Of a stretch of 39,266 bases of DNA, positions 1 through 7,525 are shown in pieces (position 1 is the stretch's first letter; the number at the start of each line of letters is the position of its first letter). The notes beneath the pieces were generated by a model that was not told the origin of the DNA, ran no database searches, and worked only from the letters and a program-made list of their open reading frames with translations. The position numbers and the translations under genes were made by a program. Location of the stretch: the NCBI GenBank assembly GCA_946186115.1, contig CAMHLV010000026.1, positions 1 to 39,266 of the forward strand. The letters run 5' to 3'. This stretch comes from an uncultured Prevotella sp. (GTDB lineage Bacteria > Bacteroidota > Bacteroidia > Bacteroidales > Bacteroidaceae).

Positions 1-1449
1 AACGACATTGAGCTCACTACTCCTTATGCCATTGACAACCAGGCCTTCTACATCGGCTATGCCGTTACCAGTTCGAACGCTTATCCCATCATGTGCTGTG
101 GCAATGAGGATGTCCCTAACGCATTCCTTATCTGTGCACCAGGAAAAATTGAATGGCAAGACCTGTATGGCAATGGCTTTGGCAAGTTGGCCTTCCAGAT
201 TCTGGCTGATGGTGTCAATATTTCAGACAATAATGCCACACCATCCGATTTCGGAATATCATACGTCCTGAAAGGTGAATCGATTAATGTTCCTGTAAAG
301 ATTACTAACAACGGTGGAAACGACATTACCTCTATATCATATACCATTACAACGGGTAACAACACTACAGAAGAGACAACAGCGTTAGTAGATAATCTGC
401 AATTCAATGCATCAACAACGCTATACCTCCCCTTCGCTTCTGGCGACGAGGCCAAAAAGTACGATAAGACACTGATTATTACAAAGGTCAACGGTATGGC
501 TAACCAGGCCACTCATAATTCAGCCCAGGGAGCTGTTATCACCATCACCGAGAAGCCCGTCGCCGTTCCCGTTGTCGAGGAGTTCACTGGTACCTGGTGT
601 GGCTATTGTCCCTATGGATATGTTGGCATGGAGAATACCCACGAGACCTATGGCGACAAGGTGGTACTTATTGCCGCCCACAATGGCGACCCGATGGAAA
701 CCAGTGACTATAATCCGATTATGGCCCGGGTAGACGGCTTCCCCAGCTCGTTCATCAACCGTGTCATTGATGCCTATCCTTCTACCTCCACTCTGAACTA
801 TTACGTAACGCAAGCTCTTAATCGCGTCACCGTCGGCAGCATTCAGGCGAAAGCCATGTGGACCAGCGATGCCAAGACCGAGATCAGCATCGATACTGAT
901 ACCAAGTTCGTATATAGTGACGACAACGGACAGTATGGCATTGCCTATGTCCTCATAGAAGACGGAATGAGCGGTACTGGTTCAAGCTGGGCCCAGTCCA
1001 ACTACCTGAGCGGTGGCAGCGGCGACCCCGACATGGCGCTCTTCTACAACTCTGGCTCTAAGGTTACAGGTCTGACATTCAACTTCGTTGCCGTTGGTGC
1101 TTGGGATATTGCCAATGGTGTCAAAGGTTCTGTCAACAGCACTATTAATGCTGGTGAGGTGCAGAGCTACAACTTCAAGGCCGATATATCGTCGAACAGC
1201 ATCATTCAGGACAAGTCGAAACTGACCGTAGCAGCCCTGCTCATCGATCAGTTGACGGGTGGCATCGTCAATGCAGCCCAGGTGGCTATTCAGGACCTTG
1301 ATCCCACCGCTATCAATACTGTCGGTAACACAACCGCTACTGAGGCAGCCCGTTATACGCTCGACGGACGTCAGGTCAGCGCTGCCCAGCGTGGTCTGAA
1401 CATCATCCGCTTCAGCGACGGTACCGTTCGTAAAGTGATGGTTAGATAA
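1..1449 (+). CDS. Omp28-like secreted protein with thioredoxin-type CxxC motif (5' end outside window)
   Basis: The reading frame is open from base 1, so the start and any signal peptide lie outside the window; 482 residues are visible. A thioredoxin-like motif WCGYCP begins near visible residue 199, followed by a stretch resembling a thioredoxin fold (GDKVVLIAAHNGDPM), as in Omp28-related proteins of Bacteroidetes. The segment before it (about 75-170) looks like an immunoglobulin-type beta domain. The C-terminus (YTLDGRQVS, then GLNIIRFSDGTVRKVMVR) resembles the C-terminal sorting tails of proteins exported by type IX secretion in this phylum, so a surface or secreted location is inferred. 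The partner and redox substrate are unknown. Its stop lies two bases before the cbiA start, which suggests cotranscription. I am confident of the coding frame and CxxC motif, less so of the family name. Confidence 0.75.
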   Translation, partial: NDIELTTPYAIDNQAFYIGYAVTSSNAYPIMCCGNEDVPNAFLICAPGKIEWQDLYGNGFGKLAFQILADGVNISDNNATPSDFGISYVLKGESINVPVKITNNGGNDITSISYTITTGNNTTEETTALVDNLQFNASTTLYLPFASGDEAKKYDKTLIITKVNGMANQATHNSAQGAVITITEKPVAVPVVEEFTGTWCGYCPYGYVGMENTHETYGDKVVLIAAHNGDPMETSDYNPIMARVDGFPSSFINRVIDAYPSTSTLNYYVTQALNRVTVGSIQAKAMWTSDAKTEISIDTDTKFVYSDDNGQYGIAYVLIEDGMSGTGSSWAQSNYLSGGSGDPDMALFYNSGSKVTGLTFNFVAVGAWDIANGVKGSVNSTINAGEVQSYNFKADISSNSIIQDKSKLTVAALLIDQLTGGIVNAAQVAIQDLDPTAINTVGNTTATEAARYTLDGRQVSAAQRGLNIIRFSDGTVRKVMVR

Positions 1450-1451
1450 GC

Positions 1452-2729
1452 ATGAAGTCTGCATTTCTGATAGCTGCACCCACGAGTGGCTCTGGTAAGA
1501 CAACTGTTGCCAGAGGGCTGATGGCGTTGTTCACCAAGAAGGGCTACAGGGTGCAGCCGTTTAAATGCGGTCCTGACTACATCGATACGAAATTCCACGA
1601 GGCTGTTTGCGGGTGTCCCAGTATCAACCTCGATACGTTTATGGCGACGCCTGAGCATGTCCATGAACTCTTTTGTCGTTATGGGGCTGATGCTGACGTT
1701 TGTGTGGTGGAGGGCATGATGGGGCTCTTCGACGGTTATGACCGCGACAGGGGCTCGTCGGCTGAGATTGCCAGCGTATTGGACATTCCAGTGGTGCTGG
1801 TGGTCGATGCCAAGTCGGCGGCTTATTCCATGGCTCCGCTGTTGCAGGGCTTTGCCAATTTCCGGAAGGATGTCCGCATCGCGGGCGTTATATATAATAA
1901 GGTGGGAAGTGAGCGGCACTTCAAGATGCTGCAAGAGGTGTGCAGCGACCTTGGCATTGCGTGCTTCGGCTACTTGCCCAAGGACGCTGCTCTCGAACAG
2001 GGTTCACGCTATTTGGGACTTGATTTCTCAGAAGAACCGGACAGCCAGACGCTGATGAATCTTTTAGAAGCCCATGTCAATTGGAAGGCCTTATTGGAAC
2101 TGGTAGTTCCCACCATGGGAACTACCAGTTTCCACCATGGGAACTGTCAGTTTCCACCATGGGAACTGTCAGTTCTCATAGCTCGAAATGCGGAAAGCTT
2201 CTCGTTTATCTATCAGGAAACCATAGAAAGGTTTGGCAACGTCCAATACTTCGACCCGGAAACCGATGTACCTGACTTCAGCGGCATCGATTTGCTCTAT
2301 CTGCCTGGTGGCTATCCAGAGAAGCACCTTGACGCGCTAGTCAAGAACGAAGCGTGTCGCAAAGCCATCAAGGCGTATGTTGAACGGGGTGGACGGATTC
2401 AGGCAGAGTGTGGTGGCATGATGTATCTTTGTGAACAGATTGTTACTGACAGCGGCGACTACCCAATGTGTGGGGTATTGCCTTATACGATTACGGCTCG
2501 TAAGGCTGACCGCAAACTATCCCTCGGCTATCGGCACTTTGTGCTTGACGGCAAGGAATTTCGGGGGCATGAGTTTCATTATACGCAGTTCATGGGTATG
2601 ACGCCACCGTCTGTTGTACAGGTGTATAATGCCAAAGGCGAGCCCGTGGCCACCCCTGTGTTTAGGTATAGAAACGTTTTTGCAAGCTATACGCACCTTT
2701 ATGCGGGCTTCGCCCTAATTGATAATTGA
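1452..2729 (+). CDS. cbiA: Cobyrinic acid a,c-diamide synthase
   Basis: This enzyme performs ATP- and glutamine-dependent amidation of the a and c carboxylates of (hydrogeno)cobyrinic acid in cobalamin biosynthesis, in the cytoplasm. The 425-residue product begins with a P-loop (APTSGSGKTTVARGLM, residues about 8-23), then KCGPDYIDTKFH, typical of the family, and VVEGMMGLFDG. The C-terminal half is a class I glutamine amidotransferase domain with LPGGYPE and the nucleophile region AECGGMMYL. The start directly follows the preceding stop and gives the expected N-terminus. The linker between the two domains (residues 219-241) is encoded by three tandem 22-bp units in which each unit is read in a different frame; this is not part of the normal family sequence. 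cobQ follows after 3 bp, so the two genes form an operon. Confidence 0.93.
   Translation: MKSAFLIAAPTSGSGKTTVARGLMALFTKKGYRVQPFKCGPDYIDTKFHEAVCGCPSINLDTFMATPEHVHELFCRYGADADVCVVEGMMGLFDGYDRDRGSSAEIASVLDIPVVLVVDAKSAAYSMAPLLQGFANFRKDVRIAGVIYNKVGSERHFKMLQEVCSDLGIACFGYLPKDAALEQGSRYLGLDFSEEPDSQTLMNLLEAHVNWKALLELVVPTMGTTSFHHGNCQFPPWELSVLIARNAESFSFIYQETIERFGNVQYFDPETDVPDFSGIDLLYLPGGYPEKHLDALVKNEACRKAIKAYVERGGRIQAECGGMMYLCEQIVTDSGDYPMCGVLPYTITARKADRKLSLGYRHFVLDGKEFRGHEFHYTQFMGMTPPSVVQVYNAKGEPVATPVFRYRNVFASYTHLYAGFALIDN
2096..2172 (+). repeat. Tandem 22-bp repeat inside cbiA (three full units plus a partial)
   Basis: Three consecutive 22-bp units lie at 2107-2128, 2129-2150 and 2151-2172. The last two are identical, and the first differs at a few bases. 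An 11-bp partial unit precedes them (2096-2106). Each unit contains the near-palindrome CCACCATGGGAACT. Three units total 66 bp, which keeps the cbiA frame, and the same DNA is translated successively as PTMGT, FHHGN and FPPWEL. The unit shares the skeleton GGNACTNNNAGTTTCNA with the repeat at 37489-37554. Confidence 0.95.
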
Positions 2730-2732
2730 GAA

Positions 2733-4268
2733 ATGATAATTGAGAAACTTCATCCCGTGATGCTGGCTGGTACTGGCAGTGACGTTGGTAAGAGCGTCAT
2801 TGCGGCAGCCTTGTGTCGCATTTTCAAACAGGATGGCTACCATCCTGCTCCCTTTAAGGCACAAAACATGGCGCTCAACAGCTATGCCACACCAGAAGGC
2901 TTGGAGATAGGCCGTGCCCAGGCCGTACAGGCCGAAGCCGCTGGCATTCCCTGTAATACAGATATGAATCCGCTGCTGTTGAAACCCCAGAGCGACCATA
3001 CCTCGCAGGTGGTGCTCAACGGCAAGCCCATAGGCAATAGGGATGCCTATGACTATTGGAAAAAGCCTACCCAAGCCCTCCCAAAGGGAGGGATGTCAGA
3101 TACCCAAGATTCGCTTCATGTAATTAAACACCCATCCCTGCTTGGGGAGGAGCTGGGGGAGAGGCTCGACTTCCGCGCAGAGGTTTGCAAGGCCTTCGAC
3201 CGCTTGGCATCGCGCTATAATCCCATTGTGATGGAGGGCGCAGGAAGCATCTCCGAGATAAACCTGCGAGATACTGACTTGGTGAACCTGCCGATGGCTC
3301 GCCACGCCAAGGCCGACGTTATTCTGGTGGGCGACATCGATCGTGGTGGCGTCTTTGCCTCAGTCTATGGCAGCATCATGCTGCAGACGCCCGAAGACCG
3401 TAAACTCATAAAGGGCATTATCATCAATAAGTTCCGTGGTGATATGCGACTCTTCGATGAAGGCCGCCGGATGCTGGAGGACATCTGCGGCGTGCCCGTC
3501 CTGGGTGTCGTGCCATATTATAAAGACATCCACATCGAGGAAGAGGACTCTGTAAGTCTTGAAAAGAAGCGGCGCGAGTTGGCAGACGGAAAGGTGAACG
3601 TTGCCGTGGTGCTGTTGCGCCATATCAGTAACTTTACCGACTTTGATACGTTGGAGCGAGACCCGCGCGTGAACCTCTTCTATACGAATAATGTGTCAGA
3701 CATCAGTCGGGCAGACATCATCATCCTGCCAGGCACGAAGGCCACACTTGATGACTTGTTGGAACTGCGCCGCAATGGTTGTGCGCAGGCCATCCAACGA
3801 GCCCATCGTGACGGAAAGACTGTTGTAGGAATCTGTGGCGGCTATCAGATGCTGGGACAGACCATCAGCGACCCCGACGGCATCGAGGGTACCATTGCCA
3901 GCCTGCCCGGTCTTGGCCTGTTGCCTATCCATACGACCATGACTCATGAGAAAACCACCCAACAGGTATCCTTCCAATTCGAAGGTCAGGAGTGTAAGGG
4001 CTACGAGATTCATCAGGGCGTCAGCGATACGGACCAGTCCATTCTGCAGACCGACCACTGCATCGGCACCTATATTCATGGTTTCCTCGACAATCAGCCT
4101 GTCATCGAGCACTTGCTTAGCGGGATAGGGAAAGCGACCGCTGGACAACTGGCTGCCGCCGTCAACTACTCTGATTTCAAGGAGCAGCAATACGACAAAC
4201 TCGCCGAGCATGTGCGCAAGTATGTAGATATAAAGGCTATTTATGACATACTATCTGCAGATGATTGA
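2733..4268 (+). CDS. cobQ: Cobyric acid synthase
   Basis: The enzyme amidates the b, d, e and g carboxylates of adenosylcobyrinic acid a,c-diamide with glutamine and ATP, giving cobyric acid; it acts in the cytoplasm after CbiA. The N-terminus has a P-loop (GTGSDVGKS, residues about 13-21) followed by the family stretch PFKAQNMALNSY. MEGAGSISEINLRDTDLVNL and GDIDRGGVFAS are further dethiobiotin-synthetase-like ATPase motifs. The C-terminal amidotransferase domain carries GICGGYQMLG with Cys368 as predicted nucleophile. The 511-residue product carries an apparent insertion at residues about 110-144, encoded by a palindromic repeat. Deletion of this segment would join normal CobQ sequence (AYDYW to LDFRAEVC). 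It lies 3 bp downstream of cbiA. Confidence 0.94.
   Translation: MIIEKLHPVMLAGTGSDVGKSVIAAALCRIFKQDGYHPAPFKAQNMALNSYATPEGLEIGRAQAVQAEAAGIPCNTDMNPLLLKPQSDHTSQVVLNGKPIGNRDAYDYWKKPTQALPKGGMSDTQDSLHVIKHPSLLGEELGERLDFRAEVCKAFDRLASRYNPIVMEGAGSISEINLRDTDLVNLPMARHAKADVILVGDIDRGGVFASVYGSIMLQTPEDRKLIKGIIINKFRGDMRLFDEGRRMLEDICGVPVLGVVPYYKDIHIEEEDSVSLEKKRRELADGKVNVAVVLLRHISNFTDFDTLERDPRVNLFYTNNVSDISRADIIILPGTKATLDDLLELRRNGCAQAIQRAHRDGKTVVGICGGYQMLGQTISDPDGIEGTIASLPGLGLLPIHTTMTHEKTTQQVSFQFEGQECKGYEIHQGVSDTDQSILQTDHCIGTYIHGFLDNQPVIEHLLSGIGKATAGQLAAAVNYSDFKEQQYDKLAEHVRKYVDIKAIYDILSADD
3062..3165 (+). repeat. Palindromic repetitive element inserted in frame in cobQ
   Basis: Two G/C-rich arms in inverted orientation flank a short spacer. 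The left arm (about 3065-3093) includes the hairpin CCCTCCCAAAGGGAGGG. The right arm (about 3131-3165), read on the minus strand, begins GCCTCTCCCCCAGCTCCTCC and resembles the left arm GCCTACCCAAGCCCTCCC. The translated segment (PTQALPKGG, then HPSLLGEELGER) resembles repeat-encoded peptides often seen in Bacteroidetes proteins. It is absent from the normal CobQ plan as I know it. Confidence 0.75.
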
Positions 4269-4311
4269 ACAGCCATAAATGGTTGAATTGCAAAACTTTT
4301 CTGCTCTTTAC

Positions 4312-4342
4312 TTGTACGATTGGGATTTTATCATTACCTTTG
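4312..4342 (+). promoter_or_regulatory. Bacteroidetes-type promoter of the GH43 gene
   Basis: TTG at 4312-4314 is followed by a 20-nt spacer and TACCTTTG at 4335-4342, matching the sigma-ABfr consensus. Transcription should begin near 4346, giving a leader of about 23 nt before the ATG at 4369. Confidence 0.75.
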
Positions 4343-4368
4343 CAGGAAATATCGTAAAACAAACTACT

Positions 4369-6012
4369 ATGAGATCGATTTTCTTGACTACAATGGCGCT
4401 GGTTGTCATGACTGCCAGTGCTCAGTACAAATCTGATGTGTGGTCGCCCGACAATGGCGACGGTACTTACACCAACCCTGTGATTAATGCCGATTATAGC
4501 GACCCTGACGTCTGCGTAGGGGCCTCTGGTGAAGATTATTATCTCACGGCATCGTCTTTCCAATGTGTGCCAGGACTGCCTATTCTTCACTCTAAGGATC
4601 TGGTTAACTGGGAAATAGTGAATTATGCATTGCCCAATCTGTATGAAGGCAACAAAGAGCTGCTGGCGCACTTTAGTAAGCCGCAGCATGGAGCTGGCGT
4701 ATGGGCACCAAGTATTCGCTTTCACGATGGTTGGTACTACATCTATTGGGGCGATCCCGATTTTGGCGTGTATATGGTGAAGACTCAGAATCCTGAGGGA
4801 AAGTGGAGTGACCCGCTGTGCGTTATCGAGGGTAAGGGATATATAGACACCACACCTCTGTGGGATGACGACGGTCGCTGCTATCTCGTAAACGGCTGGG
4901 CCAATTCGCGTGCCAAATATGCTTCTGTGCTGACGGTGAGAGAGATGTCGGCCGACGGCACACGCCCCATAGGGCAACCTGTCATCGTTTTCGATGGTAA
5001 TGGCAATGAAAACCGTACTTGTGAAGGTCCTAAGTTCTACAAGCGCGACGGATGGTACTGGATTATGTGTCCGGCAGGCGGTGTGCCTCAGGGCTTCCAG
5101 CTTGCCATGCGCTCCAAGTCGCCTTATGGCCCTTATGAAGCACGCAAAGTACTTCAGCAAGGAAAGACGAATATCAATGGCCCTCATCAGGGTGGTTGGA
5201 TACATACAAAGTATGGCGAAGACTGGTTCATACACTTCCAGGATAAGGAAGCCTATGGCCGAGTGGTGCACCTGAATCCTGTTGACTGGACTACTGGATG
5301 GCCTGTGATGGGACGTAATGGCGAACCTGTCACCACCCACAAAAAGCCTAAGTCTTCATCGAGCGTCGTTGTGAATCCTGTAGAGAGTGATGAGTTCAAC
5401 GAACCTGTGATAGGTAAGCAGTGGGAATGGCATGCCAACTACGACGAGAAGTTTGGTGTACCTACAGCCTTCGGTACAATGCGTATTTACAACTACAAAC
5501 TCTCTGATGGATGGAAGAACTTCTGGGAGGTTCCCAATATGCTGTTGCAGAAAACGCCGGCAGATGTCTTCACCGTAACTACCAAACTACGCTTTACATC
5601 CAAAGCCGAAGGACAGATGGGAGGATTGATAATGATGGGACTCAACTATCAGGCGCTGGTAGTAAAGAGGGTAGGAAAGGAGTTCAAACTGTGTCTTATC
5701 ACTTGTGAGCAGGCCGATAAAGGCAAAAGCCAGCAAGAAGAGGTCGTGGCTACTTTGAAACCCACAGCTGTTGACAATATAGACTATAAGCCAGGCATAC
5801 ATGAGGATATTTACTTGCGTCTGACGGTGAAAGACTCTAAAGTGCAGTTCTCATGGAGTAAGAATGGAAAGAAGTTCTCCACCTGCGGTTCTAAGTACCA
5901 GATGAAGGAAGGCAAATGGATTGGAGCTAAGTTCGGTTACGTATCTGTCGATACTAATCCTAATACGGATCGCGGATGGGTTGAAGCCGACTGGATTAGA
6001 GTGACGAAATAA
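4369..6012 (+). CDS. Secreted glycoside hydrolase family 43 (beta-xylosidase/arabinofuranosidase-like)
   Basis: The predicted role is to cleave xylosyl or arabinosyl linkages from plant polysaccharide in the periplasm or at the surface. I chose the ATG at 4369 because it follows the promoter at 4335-4342 and starts a clear signal peptide (MRSIFLTTMALVVMTASAQ); an upstream in-frame ATG at 4279 lies before the promoter. The mature protein opens with a GH43 five-bladed propeller. Likely catalytic residues are Asp45 in YSDPD (base), Asp160 in YIDTTPLWDDDG (pKa modulator) and Glu219 in TCEGPKF (acid). The second half (about residues 340-547) resembles the concanavalin-like beta-sandwich often attached to GH43 xylosidases. 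The gene is alone, with no SusC/SusD pair next to it. Substrate cannot be fixed from sequence. Its leader complements the candidate small RNA at 27237-27374. Confidence 0.9.
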   Translation: MRSIFLTTMALVVMTASAQYKSDVWSPDNGDGTYTNPVINADYSDPDVCVGASGEDYYLTASSFQCVPGLPILHSKDLVNWEIVNYALPNLYEGNKELLAHFSKPQHGAGVWAPSIRFHDGWYYIYWGDPDFGVYMVKTQNPEGKWSDPLCVIEGKGYIDTTPLWDDDGRCYLVNGWANSRAKYASVLTVREMSADGTRPIGQPVIVFDGNGNENRTCEGPKFYKRDGWYWIMCPAGGVPQGFQLAMRSKSPYGPYEARKVLQQGKTNINGPHQGGWIHTKYGEDWFIHFQDKEAYGRVVHLNPVDWTTGWPVMGRNGEPVTTHKKPKSSSSVVVNPVESDEFNEPVIGKQWEWHANYDEKFGVPTAFGTMRIYNYKLSDGWKNFWEVPNMLLQKTPADVFTVTTKLRFTSKAEGQMGGLIMMGLNYQALVVKRVGKEFKLCLITCEQADKGKSQQEEVVATLKPTAVDNIDYKPGIHEDIYLRLTVKDSKVQFSWSKNGKKFSTCGSKYQMKEGKWIGAKFGYVSVDTNPNTDRGWVEADWIRVTK

Positions 6013-6060
6013 TTACCCCAACATGCAAAGGGTAATCTGAATCTCTCTTTGGACAATAAC

Positions 6061-6105
6061 ACAAATCAAAAACCCCTGGTTAGAGAAATCTCTAAGTCAG
6101 GGGTT
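6061..6105 (-). terminator. Rho-independent terminator downstream of tRNA-Phe
   Basis: On the minus strand the arms AACCCCTG and CAGGGGTT (6071-6078 with 6098-6105) enclose a loop containing AGAGATTTCTCT, and TTTTTGATTTG follows. This is the expected position to end the tRNA transcript. It may also stop transcription from the GH43 gene on the other strand. Confidence 0.75.
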
Positions 6106-6124
6106 CATAATGAAAGGAGGAAAG

Positions 6125-6197
6125 TGGTACCTCCAGGAATCGAACCGGGGACACACGGATTTTCAGTCCGATGCTCTACCAACTGAGCTAAGGCACC
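6125..6197 (-). tRNA. tRNA-Phe (anticodon GAA)
   Basis: Read on the minus strand this is a 73-nt cloverleaf. The acceptor stem is GGTGCCT with AGGTACC (one G-U pair), the D arm contains AGCTCAGTTGGTAGAGC, the anticodon arm GGACTGAAAATCC carries GAA, and the T arm contains GGTTCGATTCC. The discriminator base is A and the 3' CCA is not encoded. It has its own promoter at 6238-6245 and terminator at 6061-6105. Confidence 0.96.
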
Positions 6198-6237
6198 ATC
6201 ATTAAGTTTTCTTAGGCAATCCTCTTGATTGCGGGTG

Positions 6238-6245
6238 CAAAGGTA
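6238..6245 (-). promoter_or_regulatory. -7 box of the tRNA-Phe promoter
   Basis: The minus strand reads TACCTTTG here, about 40 nt before the tRNA 5' end. It lies just beyond the terminator of the thiL operon, so the tRNA seems to be transcribed independently. Confidence 0.7.
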
Positions 6246-6250
6246 AGAAG

Positions 6251-6282
6251 AAAAAATGAATCGGCCAAATTTTTGACCGATT
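6251..6282 (-). terminator. Rho-independent terminator of the sppA-lpxK-punA-thiL operon
   Basis: The minus strand forms an 8-bp stem (AATCGGTC with GGCCGATT, one G-U pair) around an A/T loop. CATTTTTTC follows. It lies about 90 nt after the thiL stop. Nothing else is seen between 6283 and 6372. Confidence 0.75.
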
Positions 6283-6372
6283 ATTTTTGGGAAAATGTTA
6301 TTTTACGTGGATTTTAAGTGGATAGACACTGTAAATCTAACAGTTTTTGCGCCATTTTGGTGCTCAAGAATA

Positions 6373-7455
6373 TTATTTGTCGCTCATATTGCTTAGCGGA
6401 TTCCACCCCTGAGCTTTGAGTTCAAATTCCTGATTATCGCGGGTTACGAGTTGGCATCCGAGTGATTCTTTGGTGATATGACCGATGAGCTTTACGTCTT
6501 CAACAGCCTGTATCTTTTCGTGGTCTCCTATGGGAATGGTGAACAAGAGTTCGTAATCTTCGCCACCATTCAGTGCACATGTTGTAACGTTCATGTTCAG
6601 TTCCTCAGCCATCACCGCTGTTTGGTAGTCAATAGGGATTTGCTTCTCAAAGATACGGCATCCCACATGGCTCTGATTGCAGATATGCATCAGTTCGCTA
6701 CTGAGTCCGTCGCTGATGTCCATCATCGCTGTGGGGCGTATTCCTGCTTGGCGAAGCCTTTGGATAATATCGCCTCTGGCTTCGGTCTTCAGTTGGCGCT
6801 GCAGAAGATATTCTTTGCCGGAGAAGTCGGGCTGGAAATCGGGAATGCTGATATTTGTTGAATTGCTGGAAGCTTTTCGCTTGGCTTCTTCCACCATCTG
6901 ATAATAAACTGTTTTTTCGCGTTCAAGGAGCTGCAGACCCATATATGCCGCACCGAGGTCGCCACTAACGCAGACTAAGTCGGTTTCGCGGGCACCATTG
7001 CGATAGACGATGTCTTCCTTGCGGGCCTCGCCAATACAAGTGATGCTGATGGCCAGGCCGGTATATGATGATGTGGTGTCGCCGCCAACGATATCTACGC
7101 CCCATTTATCACAGGCCATTCGCAGTCCGCTGTAGAAAAGCTCAATGTCTTCAACGCTGAAGCGCTTGCTTACTGCCATTGATACCGTGATTTGCCTCGG
7201 CGTGCCGTTCATTGCGAAAATATCACTTATGTTGACCATTGCCGACTTGTAGCCAAGATGCTGCAGGCTGATGTAGGTGAGGTCGAAGTGAACCCCTTCC
7301 ATGAGCATGTCGGTTGTTACGAGAACTTCTGAGTCGGGATAGTGAAGTACGGCGCAGTCATCTCCTACGCCGTACTTTGTTGATTCGTTTTGTGGCTTGA
7401 TATCCTTTGTCAGGCGGTCTATCAGCCCAAATTCGCCTATTTTACTGATTTCCAT
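6373..7455 (-). CDS. thiL: Thiamine-monophosphate kinase
   Basis: The enzyme phosphorylates thiamine monophosphate to thiamine pyrophosphate with ATP, the last step of cofactor synthesis. Family motifs of the AIR-synthase-like fold are visible: GVGDDCAV near residue 27, VTTDMLMEGVHFDL (Mg-binding aspartates), GGDTTSS near residue 125 and DISDGLSSELMHI in the C-terminal half. At 360 residues it is near the usual length. The start gives MEISKIGEFGLIDRL, typical for the family. It is the last gene of a minus-strand run with sppA, lpxK and punA, 70 bp after punA. No thi riboswitch is seen in this gap. Confidence 0.94.
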   Translation of the reverse strand: MEISKIGEFGLIDRLTKDIKPQNESTKYGVGDDCAVLHYPDSEVLVTTDMLMEGVHFDLTYISLQHLGYKSAMVNISDIFAMNGTPRQITVSMAVSKRFSVEDIELFYSGLRMACDKWGVDIVGGDTTSSYTGLAISITCIGEARKEDIVYRNGARETDLVCVSGDLGAAYMGLQLLEREKTVYYQMVEEAKRKASSNSTNISIPDFQPDFSGKEYLLQRQLKTEARGDIIQRLRQAGIRPTAMMDISDGLSSELMHICNQSHVGCRIFEKQIPIDYQTAVMAEELNMNVTTCALNGGEDYELLFTIPIGDHEKIQAVEDVKLIGHITKESLGCQLVTRDNQEFELKAQGWNPLSNMSDK

Positions 7456-7525
7456 TCTTTTTACTTTGTTTTGCTACTGTGATGCAGCAACATACAGAAA
7501 CATATAGAAGTATGCCAAAACATAC

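Noticed and set aside
982..1934. Minus-strand frames opposite the Omp28-like gene and cbiA
   Set aside because: They overlap conserved motifs of the plus-strand proteins, including the CbiA P-loop, and show no protein features of their own.
2096..2172. CRISPR-like array in cbiA, and the similar one at 37489-37554
   Set aside because: The units are directly adjacent without spacers and there are no cas genes; these are simple tandem repeats.
4237..5340. A 367-codon open frame on the minus strand opposite cobQ's end and GH43
   Set aside because: It lies antisense to a clear GH43 domain, has no recognisable motifs, and crosses the GH43 promoter. It is a by-product of codon use on the other strand.
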